A stretch of DNA of 64,000 nucleotides from Amorphus sp040750475 (GTDB lineage Bacteria > Pseudomonadota > Alphaproteobacteria > Rhizobiales > Amorphaceae). The position numbers were made by a program, and so were the translations under genes. Below are positions 61,182 to 64,000 of the stretch, piece by piece. Position 1 is the first letter of the stretch; the number at the start of each line of letters is the position of its first letter. The DNA is taken from contig NZ_JABJVY010000024.1 of NCBI RefSeq assembly GCF_040750475.1, positions 1 through 64,000 on the forward strand. Direction: 5' to 3'. The notes beneath the pieces were generated by a model. It was not told the DNA's origin. It saw only the letters and a list, made by a program, of their open reading frames with translations, and did not search any database.

Positions 61182-61982
61182 TCACCGCTTCCCAACGACA
61201 CCAGCCCAGTACTGATCCAGATTGCTGCGCCAGTTGTCGCCCGACGTCTGATCGAAGCTCCCCCGTTCGACCTTCGGCGCTGCTGCGAACGCTTCAGGGG
61301 ACGCATCGAGCACATAGATCTCATGGTCTGTCGTGGCGCGAAGATCGGACCAGCGAACGGCGACAAGCTCTCCACCCAAACCGAGGAAGCCGCCACGCGA
61401 GGCCAGGACGTAGGCGATCGTCTGCCGAGCCGGATCCAAGACGACGTCTTCGATCTCCCCCAGCTCCTGGTCCTGGGGCGTGCGGATGTCGGCGCCGATG
61501 ACGATATCCGCACGCATCAGGCTGTCCATCTCCGTGACGGGGGTCGCCTGCGCCAGGTGCGCGCGACGCCAAGTCCTCCGCGCATCCGGGTCGTCGCTCT
61601 CGGGGCCGACCAGCTTCTGGTGCTCCTGATAGACCTGGCGCATTGACGCGAGCACTGTCTGGCAGGATTGCTCGTCGCCGTCGAAGGCATAGACATAGGC
61701 GGCGTCGCGGAGCGACTGCATCTTCTGCCGCGGCGTTCCGGACATGCCATAGCCCATACCGTAGCTGCCGTACCCTGTGCCGTATCCGGTTGGCGCCAAG
61801 ACGCCGAACCCCACACCTGCAAGCTCATCCTCGAACGCCCGCAGGTCTGCCAGACATTGCTGCGCCACCTGCCCCTGTTGAGAGGCTCCATCCGGCAGGC
61901 TCTCCACATCGGCCGCACGGACCGCCAGCGGAGCGCCGGCGGCGGCGACGAAGGCTAAAGCGACAAGTCGAGACGTATGCAT
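61182..61982 (-). CDS. Exported PRC-barrel domain protein
   Basis: A 266-residue protein with a signal peptide (LVALAFVAAAGAPLAVRAAD), a helical middle with a Gly/Tyr-rich segment (YGTGYGSYGMGYGMSG) and a C-terminal PRC-barrel (VIGADIRTPQDQELGEIEDVV...GGFLGLGGELVAVRWSDL). The ATG at 61982 was chosen over 62132 because it starts the signal peptide. PRC-barrel proteins with this context are periplasmic stress or envelope proteins of unknown function. An ECF promoter lies 238 bases upstream on the same strand. Confidence 0.82.
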   Translation of the reverse strand: MHTSRLVALAFVAAAGAPLAVRAADVESLPDGASQQGQVAQQCLADLRAFEDELAGVGFGVLAPTGYGTGYGSYGMGYGMSGTPRQKMQSLRDAAYVYAFDGDEQSCQTVLASMRQVYQEHQKLVGPESDDPDARRTWRRAHLAQATPVTEMDSLMRADIVIGADIRTPQDQELGEIEDVVLDPARQTIAYVLASRGGFLGLGGELVAVRWSDLRATTDHEIYVLDASPEAFAAAPKVERGSFDQTSGDNWRSNLDQYWAGVVGKR

Positions 61983-62219
61983 GGTGTCTTTCCTCCATTC
62001 AAATCGGCGAGGCGAGGATCGCCGATGCTCCTCTGATGACTTCGTCGTGGATCCGCCGGGACGTTTCCCCTCGGATATCCACCCGAAGAGCCGGAGTGAT
62101 GCCGGGCGACGGCCTCCGACGGTTTCCGGCACGGAAAGCCTGCCGAGCCCGTTGCCGCATGCACTTCAGCGCATGCCGGTTTCTCCGGACAGGCCAGATT
62201 GCCTTCACCGTCTCTAACT

Positions 62220-62245
62220 GACGTCGCCGAGGTCGACGCATTACA
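62220..62245 (-). promoter_or_regulatory. ECF-type promoter for the PRC-barrel gene, TGTAAT-16-CGTC
   Basis: On the minus strand TGTAAT (62245-62240) and CGTC (62223-62220) are separated by 16 bp. The next gene in that direction is the PRC-barrel gene. It is divergent from the plus-strand near match at 62345. Confidence 0.7.
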
Positions 62246-62344
62246 GCTGGGGCTTGCGTCCTTCCCACCCACGCACGCATTGCCGACGCGGTTCCTTGGT
62301 TCCGGCGGGTCGACGCGCGGCTCCGGGGCGGTGGGAGGACCCGC

Positions 62345-62370
62345 CGTAAGAAGGTGCTTCGAGCCGCGTC
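62345..62370 (+). promoter_or_regulatory. Near-match ECF promoter for petA, CGTAAG-16-CGTC
   Basis: CGTAAG at 62345-62350 and CGTC at 62367-62370 with a 16-bp spacer and TTTATCC downstream. The first base of the -35 is C rather than T; spacing and -10 match the other sites. It lies 50 bases before the petA ATG. Confidence 0.6.
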
Positions 62371-62419
62371 TTTATCCGTGAGGTCGGCCGCCACCATGGC
62401 ACCGACAGGAGGAAGGGCA

Positions 62420-63000
62420 ATGGCCGAGACTGTCGCTTCCAGCCGCTATTACGACGGGTCGGCGGACGGCGCCGGCACCCGCCGCGATTTCCTGTACCTG
62501 GCCATTTCCTGTACCTGGCCACGGGCGCCGTGGCCGCGGTCGGAAGCGCCGCTGCCCTCTGGCCGTTCATCGACAGCATGAATCCCGCTGCCGACGTCCT
62601 CGCCGTGTCCTCCGTCGAGGTCGACCTGGCACCGATCGAACCCGGCCAGCGCGTGACCGTAAAATGGCGCGGCAAGCCGGTGTTCATCGATCACCGACCA
62701 CCGGAGCGAATCGCCGAGGCCCGCGCAATCGATCTGAATGAGTTGATCGACCCCCAGACCGACGGCGACCGCGTGGTGCGGGAGGAGTGGCTGATCGTCG
62801 TCGGGATCTGCACGCATCTCGGATGCGTTCCGCTCGGCCAGCGGCACGGCGACCCGGTCGGAAACTGGGATGGCTGGTTCTGCCCCTGTCACGGCTCCCA
62901 TTACGATACCGCGGGGCGCGTCCGTCGCGGCCCGGCCCCGCTCAATCTGGAAGTCCCGCCCTATGAGTTCGTCACCGATACCGCCGTCCGGATCGGTTAG
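62420..63000 (+). pseudogene. petA: Rieske iron-sulfur protein, frameshifted by a 17-bp tandem duplication
   Basis: The first frame reads MAETVASSRYYDGSADGAG then RRDFLYLA; after the duplication of ATTTCCTGTACCTGGCC (62487-62503 and 62504-62520) the reading frame shifts. Removing one copy restores RRDFLYLATGAVAAVGSAAA and a 187-residue Rieske protein with the cluster ligands CTHLGC and CPCHGSHYD. These belong to the ubiquinol-cytochrome c reductase iron-sulfur subunit. No cytochrome b or c1 gene is next to it, so it was an isolated extra copy. Ribosome site AGGAGGAAGGGCA. A sequencing error cannot be excluded from the sequence alone. Confidence 0.88.
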
Positions 63001-63049
63001 CGCCGCGGACTGGAAGCCCGCCCAATTCGAACGGACACACGCGGCCGAC

Positions 63050-63075
63050 TGTAACGATCGCCGTATCGCACCGTC
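63050..63075 (+). promoter_or_regulatory. ECF-type promoter for the last YHS gene, TGTAAC-16-CGTC
   Basis: TGTAAC at 63050-63055 and CGTC at 63072-63075 with a 16-bp spacer, followed by TATACGG. The -10 is about 88 bases before the YHS gene at 63163. Confidence 0.75.
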
Positions 63076-63162
63076 TATACGGGCTGCAGGGTCAAAAGTG
63101 AGTACGGCGTCGCCACCCGTTCTCGATCCTCCGAGGAAGCCGAGAATGTCGGATGTAGTTTC

Positions 63163-63513
63163 ATGAGCGAGCTTCTCTATTTTCTGATCTGGGCGGCGGT
63201 CATCTTCGTGATGCTGCGCTTCGGTTGCGGTGCCCATGTCATGGGACACGGCCACGGCAAGGCCGAGCGGGACGGTGGAGACCCGCAGCGCCGGGAAGCC
63301 GGGACCTTGCGGTGGATTCCTCCAGCCGAGGACGTGGATCCCGTCTGCGGCAAGACCGTCAGCACCGCTGCGGCGAAGCCGAGCGTCCATGCGGGCAGCG
63401 TCTACTACTTCTGCTCACGCGACTGCCGGGAGATATTCGAAGCCGCACCCGAGCAGTACGTCGGGCCGGCGGCTCAAGGGCCGCAACTGCGGCTGGAGAA
63501 TAGCCATGGCTGA
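63163..63513 (+). CDS. Membrane-anchored YHS-domain protein
   Basis: A 116-residue protein with one N-terminal hydrophobic helix (LLYFLIWAAVIFVMLRFGCG), a His-rich GHGHGKAE segment and a YHS domain (VDPVCGKTVSTAAAKPSVHA, YYFCSRDCREIFEAAPEQY). Its conserved Cys residues should bind a metal ion. It overlaps the next gene by eight bases and reads from an ECF promoter. Confidence 0.88.
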   Translation: MSELLYFLIWAAVIFVMLRFGCGAHVMGHGHGKAERDGGDPQRREAGTLRWIPPAEDVDPVCGKTVSTAAAKPSVHAGSVYYFCSRDCREIFEAAPEQYVGPAAQGPQLRLENSHG

Positions 63514-63844
63514 TGCAAAAACTTCTCCGAGCATCGCGCTGCGCTCGGGTACGCCCCTGCCAGTCCAGGCCACGCCCCGGATCCCGGTGATCGCGCTCGG
63601 CATGAGCCTGGGTCTGTTCCTCGCGGTCACTTTCGTCCTCTGCGTCGGGTTCGACCTCCTGTTCCCCGGGAAGGCGATGTATGAGAGTTGGCTGCGGCTG
63701 CTGCCGGGCTTCACCTGGCTCAGCTGGCCGAGCTTCCTTCTCGGGCTGGCCGAGAGTTTCGCCTACGGCTGGTACGTGGCCCTGGTCTTCGGCCCACTCT
63801 ACAACTTCTTCGCCGCGCGCAGCGGCCGAAGAGAGCGGGCATGA
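63506..63844 (+). CDS. DUF5676 family small membrane protein
   Basis: A 112-residue protein with two hydrophobic segments: MSLGLFLAVTFVLCVGFDLL and the C-terminal SFAYGWYVALVFGPLYNFFA. The FPGFTW-like segment LLPGFTWLSWPSFLLGL is typical of DUF5676. The ATG at 63506 overlaps the YHS stop region; the longer frame from 63230 lies inside the YHS gene. Found with YHS and metal-efflux genes; function unknown. Confidence 0.85.
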   Translation: MADAKTSPSIALRSGTPLPVQATPRIPVIALGMSLGLFLAVTFVLCVGFDLLFPGKAMYESWLRLLPGFTWLSWPSFLLGLAESFAYGWYVALVFGPLYNFFAARSGRRERA

Positions 63845-64000
63845 CCTCGCCAGCGAAAGCGCCTCTCTCCATGGCTGCGTGAACAGCGGGCTCAGCCGGC
63901 TTCGACGGTCACCGTCAGCCTCATCATGATCGGCGAAACGGCCCCGCGGCCGCCGCCGCGGCTGCATGAGGCTGACGCTTCAGACTCGAGAGAGCGCAGC
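63845..64000. other. Right edge, no gene seen
   Basis: 156 bases after DUF5676 with only short frames. No terminator hairpin with a T tract and no ECF-type promoter were recognised. Confidence 0.4.

Noticed and set aside
40377..63844. A classical transmissible heat-resistance locus (LHR/tLST)
   Set aside because: FtsH and envelope stress genes are shared, but small Hsp20 proteins, ClpK, YfdX and the M48 peptidase are all missing, so the island is a different type.

Overview
The window looks like mobile accessory DNA from a GC-rich alphaproteobacterium, most likely a member of the Hyphomicrobiales (rhizobia and relatives). The evidence is codon and base composition, the family mix (DUF736, DUF2958, ArdC-like, ParB-like and Toprim genes as carried by alphaproteobacterial integrative elements and plasmids), and several DUF families common there. 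No rRNA, tRNA or CRISPR array was seen. The taxon is inferred by family recognition, not by a search.

Region 1 (1-16.5 kb, all minus strand) is a defence island. Read in transcription order it holds a lone Phd/YefM-type antitoxin, a complete type III restriction-modification pair (mod, res), an Mre11/SbcD-like phosphoesterase, a Rad50/YhaN-like ATPase, an AAA_13 ATPase with a CxxC pair, a self-inhibited Fic protein preceded by five exact-period 24-bp repeats, and a Gabija-like pair (OLD/TOPRIM nuclease plus UvrD-like helicase). The helicase runs off the left edge and may be cut by an IS end near base 77.

Region 2 (16.5-25.4 kb, mostly plus) is element maintenance: ArdC-like antirestriction protease, DUF2958, a ParB-like protein, a Toprim protein, DUF2493, a small monooxygenase-like protein, a membrane protein, DUF736 and an IS110-type transposase remnant. 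A 48-bp leader is repeated immediately upstream of the ardC-like and parB-like genes.

Region 3 (25.4-63.9 kb) is a metal and stress island fused to a central-carbon module. It encodes two ECF sigma factors with a CxC in the linker and a cysteine-rich tail (CorE/ECF44-like), a P1B metal ATPase with an unusual CPD membrane motif, Met-rich and Cys-rich small proteins, YHS-domain proteins, a second-copy-type FtsH, cyclopropane fatty acid synthase, UbiB-type kinase, a CBS-BON protein, a P2-type cation ATPase, ion channel and permeases. Mixed with these is an almost complete glycogen-to-lactate route: glycogen synthase, glucan phosphorylase, debranching enzyme, Pfk-2, an archaeal-type GAPDH, PEP synthase and a D-2-hydroxyacid dehydrogenase.

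The most interesting result is that the whole third region appears to be one regulon. I find nine exact matches and one near match to TGTAA(C/G/T)-16 bp-CGTC, on both strands, placed upstream of the transcription units: glgA, the Met-rich gene, the second sigma gene, the ends of both sigma genes, YHS-cfa-ubiB-gap-CBS-glgP, ppsA-dehydrogenase-glgX-SDR-ATPase, the PRC-barrel gene, petA, and the last YHS gene. The spacer is 16 bp every time. I infer that the two CorE-like sigma factors couple metal or redox sensing to glycogen fermentation and membrane and protein repair. A 17-bp tandem duplication frameshifts the Rieske gene petA at 62.5 kb.
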